Positions 18,575-28,600 of a stretch of DNA of 64,000 nt are shown one piece after another. The position numbers and the translations under genes are program-made. The stretch covers positions 58,516 to 122,515 of the forward strand of contig NZ_QPEP01000002.1 of NCBI RefSeq assembly GCF_003577475.1, written 5' to 3'. The notes beneath the pieces were generated by a model. It worked only from the letters and a program-made list of their open reading frames with translations. It searched no databases and had not been told where the DNA came from. The stretch comes from Salinibius halmophilus (GTDB lineage: Bacteria > Pseudomonadota > Gammaproteobacteria > Pseudomonadales > Natronospirillaceae). Position 1 is the stretch's first letter; every line of letters starts with the position of its first letter.

Positions 18575-18658
18575 TTGGCTCACTTCGTTACAACAGGCAG
18601 ATGCCATATGAAGTAACTCAGAGCCCCTCCAAGCGTAGCACTTGGATTTTCATGCTAC
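18575..18658 (-). ncRNA. Possible structured RNA or processed tRNA trailer
   Basis: Between the hairpin at 18680-18709 and the terminator at 18549-18574, the minus strand can fold into TCCAAG/CTTGGA (18646-18628) and a longer stem GGCTC--ACTTC / GAAGT-GAGCC (18625-18577). No coding frame or known family is recognised. A stem-rich stretch ending in a strong terminator fits a small RNA, but it could be only trailer sequence. Confidence 0.25.
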
Positions 18659-18679
18659 CTAATGCAAGCCGCAGCTTAC

Positions 18680-18709
18680 AAATAAAGCAAGCTGAAGCTT
18701 GCTTTATTT
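18680..18709. terminator. Long palindrome after the tRNA-fMet repeat array
   Basis: A 13-bp stem (18680-18692 with 18697-18709, sequence AAATAAAGCAAGC) with a 4-base loop lies 12 bases beyond the last partial repeat. It has A/T-rich stem ends but no long T-run after it on the minus strand. It may stop or process the tRNA transcript. Confidence 0.5.
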
Positions 18710-18720
18710 TAGTACAATTT

Positions 18721-18888
18721 TGGTTGCGGGGGCTGGATTGACGCGCCATGCAATGGCAACGACCGCCTTACCTTGTTAACAAACCAACCAAATCTTTCCA
18801 ATTTTGGTTGCGGGGGCTGGATTGACGCGCCATGCAATGGCAACGACCGCCTTACCTTGTTAACAAACCAACCAAATCTTTCCAATTT
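18721..18888 (-). repeat. Two identical 84-bp repeats carrying the 19-nt 3' end of tRNA-fMet
   Basis: Units 18721-18804 and 18805-18888 are identical. Each begins (plus strand) with the same 19 bases as the tRNA-fMet 3' end including CCA, followed by 65 bases of spacer with the small palindrome GCCATGCAATGGC. The units abut the true tRNA gene at 18889, so they form its transcribed trailer. The layout parallels the E. coli tyrT locus, where repeats (rtT RNA) also contain 19 nt of the tRNA end. The unit length is a multiple of 3 and leaves an open frame of 28-residue repeats, whose translation is doubtful. Confidence 0.9.
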
Positions 18889-18965
<77 letters not shown>

Positions 18966-18974
18966 CCAAATAAA

Positions 18975-19061
18975 TGGTGCCTACGACTAGACTCGAACTA
19001 GCACGGCCTTGCGGCCACCACCCCCTCAAGATGGCGTGTCTACCAATTCCACCACGTAGGC
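18975..19061 (-). tRNA. tRNA-Leu (GAG)
   Basis: 87 nt with encoded CCA and a long class II variable arm (GGTGGCCGCAAGGCC region). The anticodon loop TTGAGGG gives anticodon GAG, reading CUU/CUC codons. It lies 8 bp after secG, as leuU next to secG in E. coli. Confidence 0.95.
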
Positions 19062-19069
19062 AACATCCC

Positions 19070-19420
19070 TTACTCTACTGAAGGAACGGCAGCATCTTCT
19101 TCAGTAGTTTGCTCAGCACCCTGAGCAGATTCTTCAACTTGCTCTTGCAACAGTGTTGGATCGATTCCTAAGCCACTGTTTTCTTTAGCTTTTTCAGAGG
19201 CGACGTATGCTAACCCAAAGCTTGTTAAAAAGAAAGCAAAAGCAAGAATTTGTGTTGTACGGCTTAGAAAGTTACCACTACCTGCCGAGCCGAACACAGA
19301 CTGAGAAGCACCGCCACCGAACGACGCGCCTGCTTCTGCACCTTTTCCGCGCTGCAGCAGAACGAAAACAACGATCGCAACCGCCAGAATTACGTGTACG
19401 AATAAGAGTGCTTCTTCCAT
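19070..19420 (-). CDS. secG: Preprotein translocase subunit SecG
   Basis: 116 residues; small membrane subunit of the SecYEG channel. Two transmembrane segments ([19 protein letters not shown] and [17 protein letters not shown]) flank the family loop [19 protein letters not shown]. An acidic tail follows. It lies between tpiA (18 bp) and tRNA-Leu (8 bp), the usual place in gammaproteobacteria. Confidence 0.97.
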   Translation of the reverse strand: MEEALLFVHVILAVAIVVFVLLQRGKGAEAGASFGGGASQSVFGSAGSGNFLSRTTQILAFAFFLTSFGLAYVASEKAKENSGLGIDPTLLQEQVEESAQGAEQTTEEDAAVPSVE

Positions 19421-19438
19421 CTTTCAAACCACCTGTTA

Positions 19439-20185
19439 TTAAGCAGCGGCAACAATACCAGCGAATTCTTCAACAAGCAATGATGCACCACCAACTAGGC
19501 CACCATCAACGTCTGGTTTTGCGAACAACTCAGCAGCAGACGCTGCTTTTACTGAACCGCCGTACAAAATTTGTACTTTTTCTGCCACTTCGGCACTTTG
19601 CTTAGCAATAAATGCACGAATTGCAGCGTGAACTTCTTGCGCTTGTTCTGCCGTTGCTGTTTTACCCGTACCAATTGCCCACACTGGTTCGTAAGCGATT
19701 ACTGTATCTGCTAGCGCTTCAACGCCAATCACATCAATCACAGCTTGCACTTGCTCGGTTACAACTTTTTCAGTCACGCCTTCTTCGCGCTCTTCTAAAG
19801 TTTCGCCGATACAAAGCATTGGCGTTACACCTGCGTCTAGTGCTGCTTTAGTTTTAGCAGCCACTAGCTCATCGCTTTCGCCAAAAATTGTGCGACGCTC
19901 AGAGTGGCCCACTAGCACATAAGTGCAACCAAACTCTTTCAACATGCCTAGTGATAGCTCACCAGTGAAAGCACCTTTAGGCTCTGTCCATGCGTTCTGA
20001 CCGCCAAATTGAATAGCGCTATCCGCCAATTCAGTTTCTAGCTTCGGCAAGAATACAGCCGGCGCAAATACAACAACATCAGCTTTGTTGGTATCTAGCT
20101 GTGCTTTAAATCCGTTTAGCAACTCAGCAACTTCTGCTTTGTCACCATTCATCTTCCAGTTTGCGGCTACGATTGTACGGCGCAT
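19439..20185 (-). CDS. tpiA: Triosephosphate isomerase
   Basis: 248 residues. It interconverts dihydroxyacetone phosphate and glyceraldehyde 3-phosphate. Substrate-binding Asn/Lys are in AANWKMNGD, the catalytic His in VGHSERR, the catalytic Glu in VIAYEPVWAIGTGKTA, and the phosphate loop is YGGSVKA. It lies between glmM and secG, the Pseudomonas-type order. Confidence 0.98.
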   Translation of the reverse strand: MRRTIVAANWKMNGDKAEVAELLNGFKAQLDTNKADVVVFAPAVFLPKLETELADSAIQFGGQNAWTEPKGAFTGELSLGMLKEFGCTYVLVGHSERRTIFGESDELVAAKTKAALDAGVTPMLCIGETLEEREEGVTEKVVTEQVQAVIDVIGVEALADTVIAYEPVWAIGTGKTATAEQAQEVHAAIRAFIAKQSAEVAEKVQILYGGSVKAASAAELFAKPDVDGGLVGGASLLVEEFAGIVAAA

Positions 20186-20238
20186 AATATTTCCCCATAT
20201 TCAATTCGGCGCAAAATGTTATAGGTTGCGCCAACTAG

Positions 20239-21579
20239 TTACAAGATGTTTTCTTTTAGCTCGGCAATGGTTCTAGCAATGCGAACCGCTAAACTCTTCG
20301 CGAGTTCGTGCTGATCTGCTTCAACCATTACTCTTATGAGCGGCTCGGTACCAGATGGACGAATAAGTAGTCGACCATGGCCATCCAGCACTTTCTGGCA
20401 ATCCGCGATGTCTTTTTGCAGTTGCTCGTTTTGCATAATGTGCTCAGCAGATGTTACCGGCACATTAATCAGCACCTGAGGAAATAACTGAAACCCATCA
20501 AGATACTGATGTAACCCCAAGCCTGATTGCTGCAGCACTGCTAGCACTTGCAATGCCGTTACAATACCGTCTCCAGTTTCTGTAACGTTGCGGCAAATCA
20601 CGTGACCTGAAGATTCACCACCCAATAGCCAATCTTTTTCAGCTAGCAGCGCCGCAACATAGCGATCACCGACGTCTGAGCGAGCAAATTGTAGCCCCAG
20701 CTGCTCAACGGCAAGCTCTAGCGCCATATTGCTCATTTTTGTGCCGACAACACCACCGACGAGACCTTTTTGCTGGCGCATAGATTTAGCCAGTAAATAA
20801 ACGATTTGATCCCCATCCACCACCTGGCCGTTCGCATCAACCAGTATTAGTCGGTCGGCATCACCATCTAGTGCCACCCCCAGGTCGGCACCTCTAGCCA
20901 ATACCTGCGACTGCAGGCTTCTAGGATTGGTCGCGCCACAATCATCATTGATATTGACGCCATTTGGCTGGCAATGAATGGTTTCAACGCGAGCTCCGAG
21001 TTCTTCAAATACTCGCGCGGCAACCTGATAAGCTGCGCCGTTAGCGCCATCCACAACAATTGAGAAGCCAGAAAGATCTAAATATCCGCAAGTAGCTTTG
21101 CAGTATTCTATATACCGGCCGGGCGCGTCATTTAGCCGCGTCGCTTTACCTAGCTGATCAGAAGGCACCACACTCATCTCACTATCGATTAGCGATTCTA
21201 TTAGGTGCACATGCTCGTCTGTCAGCTTGCCGCCTTGGGCGGAAAATACTTTTAATCCATTGTCATAATGTGGGTTGTGAGAGGCACTAATCACAATTCC
21301 CGCACCACAATTAAAAGCTTTGCTTAACTGCGCAATGGCTGGCGTTGGCAGTGGGCCTACAAGCAGGACCTCCACGCCAGCAGCAGACAGGCCTGCCTCG
21401 ATTGCACTTTCTAACATATAGCCGGATCGCCTGGTATCCTTGCCGATTAACACCCTCGCTGGTGCCCTCCCAACCAAAGATTTACCCACCGCCCAGCCAA
21501 ACTGCATAGCGAACATGGGTGTCATAACCTGCTCACCTACACGACCACGAATACCGTCCGTGCCAAAATACTTAGCCAT
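20239..21579 (-). CDS. glmM: Phosphoglucosamine mutase
   Basis: 446 residues. It converts glucosamine-6-P to glucosamine-1-P for peptidoglycan and LPS precursors. The phosphoserine loop ISASHNPHYDNG, metal loop DGDADR and sugar loop GGESSGH are intact, and the C-terminal phosphate site is RPSGTEPLIRVM. ATG 21579 (MAKYFGTDGIRG) follows AAAGGGG; a GTG at 21597 is less likely. It is downstream of folP as in E. coli. Confidence 0.98.
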   Translation of the reverse strand: MAKYFGTDGIRGRVGEQVMTPMFAMQFGWAVGKSLVGRAPARVLIGKDTRRSGYMLESAIEAGLSAAGVEVLLVGPLPTPAIAQLSKAFNCGAGIVISASHNPHYDNGLKVFSAQGGKLTDEHVHLIESLIDSEMSVVPSDQLGKATRLNDAPGRYIEYCKATCGYLDLSGFSIVVDGANGAAYQVAARVFEELGARVETIHCQPNGVNINDDCGATNPRSLQSQVLARGADLGVALDGDADRLILVDANGQVVDGDQIVYLLAKSMRQQKGLVGGVVGTKMSNMALELAVEQLGLQFARSDVGDRYVAALLAEKDWLLGGESSGHVICRNVTETGDGIVTALQVLAVLQQSGLGLHQYLDGFQLFPQVLINVPVTSAEHIMQNEQLQKDIADCQKVLDGHGRLLIRPSGTEPLIRVMVEADQHELAKSLAVRIARTIAELKENIL

Positions 21580-21637
21580 TTTTGTGACCCCTTTCACAAG
21601 TATTCATTGAAAGGAGGCGAGTTTACGCAACTGGTAA

Positions 21638-22444
21638 CTAAAGTGAATACCAAACTTGTAGTGCATCGTTGGTTTCTTGTACATCATGCACTCGAACAAT
21701 GTGTGCACCGTATTGCGCTGCTTTAAGCGCTGCACCAACACTGCCAGCAATGCGCTGCGCAACATCACGGCCGGTCAACTCACCAATCATTCTTTTACGC
21801 GATACACCAACTAACACAGGAAACGCTTGTGTTAGCTCAGGCAAGGCCTTAAACAAGGCTATGTTGTGGTCGAGTGTTTTGCCAAAGCCAAACCCTGGGT
21901 CGAGCATAATCTGGTTATCAGCGATCCCAGCCTCACGACAGCGCTGCACTTGCTGATATAGATACTGCTTTACTTGCACAACAACATCATCGTAACTGGG
22001 CGCCTGCTGCATGGTTTGCGGTTCACCTTGCATGTGCATCAAACAAACCGGTACGTTTAATGAGGCAGCCATTTCTAGCGCGCCTGGCCGCGAAAGCGCT
22101 CGCACATCGTTGATAAGGTGCGCGCCAGCAGACACCGCTTGGCGCATGACCTCTGGTGTACTGGTATCAACCGAAATTGCTATTCCTAGCTTACTAATGG
22201 CTTCGATAACTGGCACCACTCGCTGTAGCTCTTCGGCTTCGCTAACTGGTTTAGCGCCAGGGCGAGTTGACTCACCGCCGACATCAATAATGCCGGCGCC
22301 ATTGGCGATCATCTCTTCAGCTTTGGCAATAGCCGCTTGCGCGGTGTTGTGTTGACCGCCATCTGAAAACGAGTCGGGCGTTACATTGAGCACACCCATG
22401 ATGGTAGTGCGCTGTTGACTCAGTTCAATTGGACCAATTTTCAT
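21638..22444 (-). CDS. folP: Dihydropteroate synthase
   Basis: 268 residues. It joins p-aminobenzoate with the dihydropterin pyrophosphate in folate synthesis; target of sulfonamides. Motifs are GVLNVTPDSFSDGG, GGESTRPGA, DPGFGFGKT and a C-terminal VHDV. The ATG at 22444 is preferred because AGGA is 6 bases upstream; the ATG at 22450 would abut the Shine-Dalgarno. It follows ftsH but after a strong terminator. Confidence 0.97.
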   Translation of the reverse strand: MKIGPIELSQQRTTIMGVLNVTPDSFSDGGQHNTAQAAIAKAEEMIANGAGIIDVGGESTRPGAKPVSEAEELQRVVPVIEAISKLGIAISVDTSTPEVMRQAVSAGAHLINDVRALSRPGALEMAASLNVPVCLMHMQGEPQTMQQAPSYDDVVVQVKQYLYQQVQRCREAGIADNQIMLDPGFGFGKTLDHNIALFKALPELTQAFPVLVGVSRKRMIGELTGRDVAQRIAGSVGAALKAAQYGAHIVRVHDVQETNDALQVWYSL

Positions 22445-22463
22445 ATACATTCCTGCAAGTCAT

Positions 22464-22493
22464 AAAAAAAGGCGAGGTGTCCTCGCCTTTTTT
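22464..22493. terminator. Terminator between ftsH and folP
   Basis: GGCGAGG (22471-22477) pairs with CCTCGCC (22481-22487), flanked by a run of A and a run of T, so it can work on either strand. It ends ftsH on the minus strand, immediately upstream of the folP start. Confidence 0.85.
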
Positions 22494-22509
22494 GCAGCTG
22501 CAACAGCTT

Positions 22510-24471
22510 TTACTCTTGTTTATCAGTTGGTGCTTCGTCAGCTTGGTCGCGCTCAGCATGCTTTTCTTCGTGAGCTTTGGCGCTCGCTTTATCAGCCTTT
22601 GCCTGCTCGGCTTTCGCCTTCGCATCAGCTTCAGCTTGCTCTTTTTTCGCTTTTGTTTCTTCCCAATCTTTAGGCGGGCGCGCTTGTTTGCCTTCCATGA
22701 TGTCATCAATCTGATCACCACCAATGGTTTCATATTCCATTAGCGCATCTTTCATCAAATCGAGCTGCAGGCGATGATCCTCAAGGATCTTTTTCGCTAC
22801 ATCATAGGCTTGGTCAATAATCTCGCGAACCGTTTCATCGATTTCACGCGCCGTTTGCTGTGAAATATGTGCCATCTGGCTCTGGTTACCAAGGTAGCCT
22901 TGCTGCTCTTCTTCGTACTGAATAGGACCCATTTTACTAAGGCCCCACTTGGTCACCATTGAACGCGCCATACCGGTCGCTTGCTGAATGTCGTTTTGCG
23001 CACCGGTCGACACTGAATCTTCGCCATAAATGATTTCTTCTGCCAAGCGGCCACCAAAAGCAGAAGCAATTCGGCCGACGATATAGCGTTTTGAGTAACT
23101 GACCTTATCTTCCTCAGGCAGGTACATGGTCACACCCAGCGCACGTCCACGAGGAATAATAGTGACCTTATAAACCGGATCATGCTCTGGCATCAGGCGA
23201 CCAACAATGGCGTGACCTGCTTCGTGATATGCGGTCATTTCTTTGTCTTTTTCGCTCATTGCCATCGAGCGACGCTCGGCCCCCATCATAATCTTGTCTT
23301 TGGCACGATCAAACTCATTCATCGTCACCACACGACGATTAGAGCGCGCTGCGAACAATGCTGCTTCATTCACCAAGTTGGCTAAGTCAGCACCCGAGAA
23401 ACCAGGAGTACCACGAGCGATGATGAATGGATCCACGTCATCAGCAATAGGCACCTTGCCCATGTGCACTTTTAAGATTTGCTCGCGACCACGAATATCA
23501 GGCAATGACACGGTAACTTGGCGGTCAAAGCGACCTGGGCGCAAAAGCGCTGGGTCTAACACGTCTGGTCGGTTCGTTGCGGCAATTACGATGACGCCAT
23601 CGTTTACCTCAAAACCATCCATTTCAACCAACAACTGGTTCAAGGTTTGCTCGCGCTCATCATTACCACCGCCAATGCCAGCACCACGAGAGCGACCTAC
23701 GGCATCGATTTCGTCGATAAAGATGATACAAGGTGCTTGTTTTTTTGCCGTCTCGAACATGTCACGCACGCGCGAAGCACCAACACCGACAAACATTTCA
23801 ACGAAGTCAGAACCCGAGATACTAAAGAACGGCACCTTTGCTTCACCGGCAATCGCTTTAGCGATCAGGGTTTTACCTGTACCCGGAGGGCCTACCATCA
23901 ATACGCCACGCGGAATTTTACCGCCCAAGCGCTGGTACTTACCTGGGTCACGTAGAAAGTCGACAAGCTCTTGCACGTCTTCTTTGGCTTCTTCAACGCC
24001 GGCAACATCTTTAAACGTAGTTTTTATCTGATCTTCTGAGAGCAGGCGCGCTTTCGACTTGCCAAAGCTCATTGGGCCGCCCTTGCCGCCGCCACCGCCT
24101 TGCATTTGGCGCATGAAGAACATAAAGATTGCCAAAATAATGATGATTGGCAGTAATGCGAACAACAGCTGCGACCAGAAGCTAGGGCCTTCTGGTTTCA
24201 CAATCGAGAAGCGCACGTTATTGGACTCTAGCATTTCTACCAAAGAGTCTTGGTTGGCGGGCGAAACAGTTGTAAAACGGTCGCCGCTGTTAAGCTCACC
24301 GCGCACTTCACGGCCGTCAATTTGAACGCTTTTCACCTGGCCGCGTTCAACCTCGGTAATAAAATCTGAATAAGGCAGGTCTGAACTACCACCAGCTGTA
24401 TCCGGCAGGCTGCTCAACAGTGCCAGCACAACTGCGGCAATTACTGCCCAAAGCAATAAATTTCTCGCCAT
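22510..24471 (-). CDS. ftsH: ATP-dependent zinc metalloprotease FtsH
   Basis: 653 residues. Membrane-bound AAA+ protease for quality control of membrane proteins and turnover of LpxC and sigma-32 in relatives. Two N-terminal transmembrane helices ([36 protein letters not shown]) flank a periplasmic domain. Walker A is [11 protein letters not shown], Walker [12 protein letters not shown], the second region of homology follows, and the zinc site HEAGH is intact. The C-terminal Lys/Glu/Ala-rich tail is low complexity. It follows rlmE after 25 bp, as in E. coli. Confidence 0.98.
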   Translation of the reverse strand: MARNLLLWAVIAAVVLALLSSLPDTAGGSSDLPYSDFITEVERGQVKSVQIDGREVRGELNSGDRFTTVSPANQDSLVEMLESNNVRFSIVKPEGPSFWSQLLFALLPIIIILAIFMFFMRQMQGGGGGKGGPMSFGKSKARLLSEDQIKTTFKDVAGVEEAKEDVQELVDFLRDPGKYQRLGGKIPRGVLMVGPPGTGKTLIAKAIAGEAKVPFFSISGSDFVEMFVGVGASRVRDMFETAKKQAPCIIFIDEIDAVGRSRGAGIGGGNDEREQTLNQLLVEMDGFEVNDGVIVIAATNRPDVLDPALLRPGRFDRQVTVSLPDIRGREQILKVHMGKVPIADDVDPFIIARGTPGFSGADLANLVNEAALFAARSNRRVVTMNEFDRAKDKIMMGAERRSMAMSEKDKEMTAYHEAGHAIVGRLMPEHDPVYKVTIIPRGRALGVTMYLPEEDKVSYSKRYIVGRIASAFGGRLAEEIIYGEDSVSTGAQNDIQQATGMARSMVTKWGLSKMGPIQYEEEQQGYLGNQSQMAHISQQTAREIDETVREIIDQAYDVAKKILEDHRLQLDLMKDALMEYETIGGDQIDDIMEGKQARPPKDWEETKAKKEQAEADAKAKAEQAKADKASAKAHEEKHAERDQADEAPTDKQE

Positions 24472-24496
24472 ATTTAACTATTCCACCCCTTTTGGC

Positions 24497-25117
24497 TTAT
24501 GCCTTAAAATTTCGCCCAACCACATACACCTCACGCGAGCGATCACGAGAAGATTTTGGCTTTCTAATCACTACTTTAGCAAAGTGACTCTTAACGTCTT
24601 CAATATATTGGTCGAACCCTTCTCCTTGAAACACCTTGGCGACAAAGTCACCATTAGGTTTCAACACGCGAGTTGCCATGTCGAGCGCTAACTCCACAAG
24701 GTACATTGCCTTGGGCTGATCAACAGATGCCTGTCCACTCATATTGGGGGCCATATCCGAAATTACAACGTCTACCGGCTGATCATTAATAACACTTAAC
24801 AATCGCTCGAACACCTCGTCATCGGTGAAGTCCCCTACAACAAACTCTACGCCAGCCAAGCTATCCATCTCAAGGATATCGGATGCAACAACGCGTCCAT
24901 GATCACCAACAATCTCCGCAGCAACCTGCGACCACCCTCCTGGGGCCGCTCCTAAATCTACGACAAGTTGACCTGGTTTGATTAATTTATCTTTCTCATT
25001 GAGCTCTTTTAATTTATAACTCGCTCGCGAACGGTAGCCATCTTTTTGCGATTGCTGCACATACTGGTCGTCAAAATGTTCTTTCAGCCAGCCACCACTG
25101 CTTTTAGATCGCGCCAT
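24497..25117 (-). CDS. rlmE: 23S rRNA (uridine(2552)-2'-O)-methyltransferase RlmE (FtsJ/RrmJ)
   Basis: 206 residues. It methylates U2552 of the 23S rRNA A-loop using SAM. The SAM-binding motif is [15 protein letters not shown]; catalytic K-D-K-E residues are represented by [28 protein letters not shown] and SREVYVV. ATG 25117 follows GAGGAAA. It is first in the rlmE-ftsH block and divergent from yhbY. Confidence 0.97.
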   Translation of the reverse strand: MARSKSSGGWLKEHFDDQYVQQSQKDGYRSRASYKLKELNEKDKLIKPGQLVVDLGAAPGGWSQVAAEIVGDHGRVVASDILEMDSLAGVEFVVGDFTDDEVFERLLSVINDQPVDVVISDMAPNMSGQASVDQPKAMYLVELALDMATRVLKPNGDFVAKVFQGEGFDQYIEDVKSHFAKVVIRKPKSSRDRSREVYVVGRNFKA

Positions 25118-25231
25118 GTTTTCCTCAAATTAAATAACCTGCCTGCTTTCGTTTATTTACCTTATGTAGCTAAACTCTTGCACCGGACTAGGTTAGAATA
25201 GAATCAAATCAACCCAAATTGAGACGTCTGA

Positions 25232-25546
25232 ATGAAATTATCTACTGCAGACAAGAAAAAGTATCGCACAATTGGGCATCAGTTGGACCCTATTGTAACG
25301 ATTTCTGAGAATGGTATCAGCGAAGGTGTTATCAATGAGCTGAATCGCGCCTTGTCTGATCACGAATTAATCAAAGTTAAACTCGCAATTGCTGATCGCG
25401 ATGCGCGTGCCGAAGTCGCTCGCGTGGTTGCCGGAGAAGTTAGGGCTGAATTGGTGCAAGTAATTGGCAAAGTCATTCTACTCCTTCGCCGTAACAGCAA
25501 TGCTAAACCGAACTTGTCTAATTTGGTTCGCCACGGCCTAAGCTAA
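25232..25546 (+). CDS. yhbY: Ribosome assembly RNA-binding protein YhbY
   Basis: 104 residues; a single CRM (CRS1-YhbY) domain that binds pre-50S particles. Typical segments are LKAxxH-like start (here TADKKKYRTIGHQLDPIVTIGENG-type, with SENGISEG) and HELIKVKLA. It is divergent from rlmE with 114 bp between them. In related genomes greA lies next to yhbY; here greA-carAB is about 21 kb away. Confidence 0.93.
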   Translation: MKLSTADKKKYRTIGHQLDPIVTISENGISEGVINELNRALSDHELIKVKLAIADRDARAEVARVVAGEVRAELVQVIGKVILLLRRNSNAKPNLSNLVRHGLS

Positions 25547-25556
25547 GCCAGCATAA

Positions 25557-25580
25557 GGCCCAGTAACACCTAGCTGGGCC
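25557..25580 (+). terminator. Possible terminator after yhbY
   Basis: GGCCCAG (25557-25563) pairs with CTGGGCC (25574-25580). A pyrimidine-rich but not T-rich stretch follows, so strength is uncertain. Confidence 0.5.
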
Positions 25581-25659
25581 CACTCTCTCCTTTCCCCAAA
25601 TAAATCATCTGCACAATTAAAGCGCTAGGCCTACACTTGCATTAGTCCTACTTATCGGG

Positions 25660-28600
25660 GTGATCACCTTGACTTTAATGAGCCGGGTGCTTTTAACCAT
25701 TTTAAGCACAGTATTTGTTGCACTGAGTGTGCTTTATATACAGTCTACCGCGTTATCCCAGCAAGCATTGTCGGAGCAAGCGAACTTGCGCTTAACGGCG
25801 ATCTCCAGCAGCCGGGCTGCAGAGCTGAGTCGCTACCTTGGATTATTGGAAAGTGAGCTGCGCCTGTATTCCAACAGTCCTATGACTAAAAATGCGCTAC
25901 AAGACCTACAATCGGCATACGCCAAGTTATCCTCACCGCAAGAGCAACTTCAGTTTGCCTACATAGACAACAACCCGCACCAGGCAGGGCAGCTGCAAAA
26001 CCTATTTCGTGGCGAGGGCAGTGATGATTATCATCTTGTTCATGAAAATTATCATGGCTACTTCCGGCTTTGGTTAGAGTTAGGTGAGCTATACGATGTT
26101 TTTTTAATCGACCCAGACGGCAACCTAATATACTCAGTTGTAAAAGAGCGCGATTACGCAACGAATTTATTCGATGGGCCATGGAAAAATAGTGGCCTGG
26201 CCGATGTTGCTAGGCAAACTGCGCAGAGCCGAATACCAAACGCTCTTGCAATATCTGACTTTGAAGCCTACGGACCTAGTAATAACGACCCTGCAAGCTT
26301 CGCTGCTATGCCGGTTTTCAAAGAGGGCAAGTACGCGGGTGCATTGGCGATTCAGCTTCCGATAAACTCAATTGAATCCATCTTAAGCCAGTATGATGGC
26401 CTAGGTGAAACGGGCGAAGTATACCTTGTTGGTGCAAATGGAAAAATGCTCAGCAACTCAAGATTTAGCGAGTCCTCTACTATATTACGCCAGCGTGTAG
26501 ACAGCGACAGTGTTCGCTTAGCAATTGCCGGAGAGTCAGGTATACGCCAAGGCAACAACTACCTAGATCAAGCAGTCTTATCCAGTTTCCAACCGTTCAA
26601 ACCATTCCCAAGCGCCAGTAATCACTTTGGTAACTGGGCATTAATAGCAGAGATTAATCTTTCTGAAGTTAACCAGCCAACCAACTTGCTTATCAGTCGG
26701 ATGACCCTGTTGGGTGCCGTAATTTTAGTGGGTGCCTCCTTGTTGGGTATCTGGGAGGCACGCGCGATAAGTAAGCCAATTAAACAGATGCAGCTTGCTT
26801 TGACCGATTTATCCAAAGGCAAACAAACCATGATACCGGGGCACAATCGGCGTGATGAAATTGGTAAAATGGCCAAAGCGGCTGAAGAGTTTCGCCTGCA
26901 AAGTGAAGAAATACGGCTTAGACAAAACCAACAAGCTCGAATTACTGGCATAACGCAGATGCTTGCTGGTATTGATGACTTTGACGAAGCTCCACGCCAA
27001 ATTACCCGCTACTTCTGCCAAGAGTTTGGTGCGCCACTCGCCGCTTTTTATCTCAAGGTCGATAATCAACTTAAACTCGTAGCGAGTATCGGCATCAATA
27101 GGCAATCAGCAACGGCCACTGAACTGGCGCTTGCTGACTCTCTTGCAGGGCAAAGCCTATTAGAACAAAGAGGCCTTCACATATCTCCTGTACCCGACAA
27201 CCATGTTGAATTATCTGCAGGCATGGCGTCTGGCAAGCTGCAACAGATAAGTTTTCATCCTATCCGGCATTTAGATCATGACGTGGCCGTTCTAGAGCTT
27301 GGTTTCTGTGAACGTGTTGATGACCAGTCTATCTCGGATCAAGCCGAACTCGCTCAATACCTAGGGCTGCTTCTTAGCAACCTAAAAACCAACCAAGAAA
27401 ACCGCTCTTTACTTGCTGAATCACAAGCCCTCGCGAAGCACTTACAGAGCCAGCAAGATGCTCTTAATGACGCAAATGCCGAACTAACGTCCCATACCGA
27501 AGAGCTGAAGGCCCAAACTGAAGAATTACGCGCCAAAGAAGATGAGCTTAACAAGAAGAATCAATCACTCAAACAGCAGCGCACGGCTCTTGAAGCTGCT
27601 AATAAAGATGCCGAAAGCAAAGCACAAGCGTTAGAGCAAGCGAGTCGATATAAATCCGAGTTTTTGGCTAACATGTCACATGAACTGCGCACACCACTCA
27701 ATAGCATATTGATCCTTGCCGAGGATCTAGCCGCTCAATCCTCGTTAGCACCCGACCAGCTAGAAGCAGCTCAGGTCATCCATCAAAGCGGTAGCAGCCT
27801 GTTGCAATTGATTAATGACATCCTTGATCTGTCAAAAATTGAGTCAGGCAAACTCGCTACTCATATCGAAGGATTCAGTGTGCAAAAAACCTGTCATTAC
27901 TTACAGCGAGTTTTTCAGCCGCTAGCCGACCAACGAAGCAATCAGCTCATAATTCACTCACCGTCAACGAATGAGCCATTTTTTAGTGACGAACAGCGCG
28001 TGCAACAAGTGATCACGAACTTACTGTCGAACGCAATTAAGTTCACCGAACATGGAAAAGTTGAACTAACCATTGAACAAAACGAGGAACAGCTTCGCGT
28101 AACGGTCAGTGACACAGGCGTGGGGATAGCAACTGATAAACTGGACCATATTTTTGGTGCGTTCCAGCAAGAGGACGGATCAACCAGCAGGCGTTTTGGC
28201 GGCACTGGCTTGGGACTTTCAATTAGCAAACACCTAGCACAAATGCTCGGTGGCGATATTACTGTGCGCAGCAAAGTTGGCCAAGGCTCCACTTTTAATG
28301 CGCATTTTGCTAATCAGCCAACTCACATTCCAGCACCAAAAAGTGAACCATCAGCGGCACGACAAACAATCAACAACCTAGAACAGCAACACATTCTACT
28401 ACTCGAGGACAACCCACAGATTGCCATGACGGTTGAGGCCATCATGCAAAATGAAGCGTTAACCTACCAAACCTTTGCTAAAGGCTCAGATGGATTAGAG
28501 GCGCTTAAAAACCAACCATTTTCTGCTGTCATACTAGATCTTAATTTGGAAGACATGGACGGCCTAAGTTTTGTTAATCAGGTAGAAGAGCAAGCATTGC

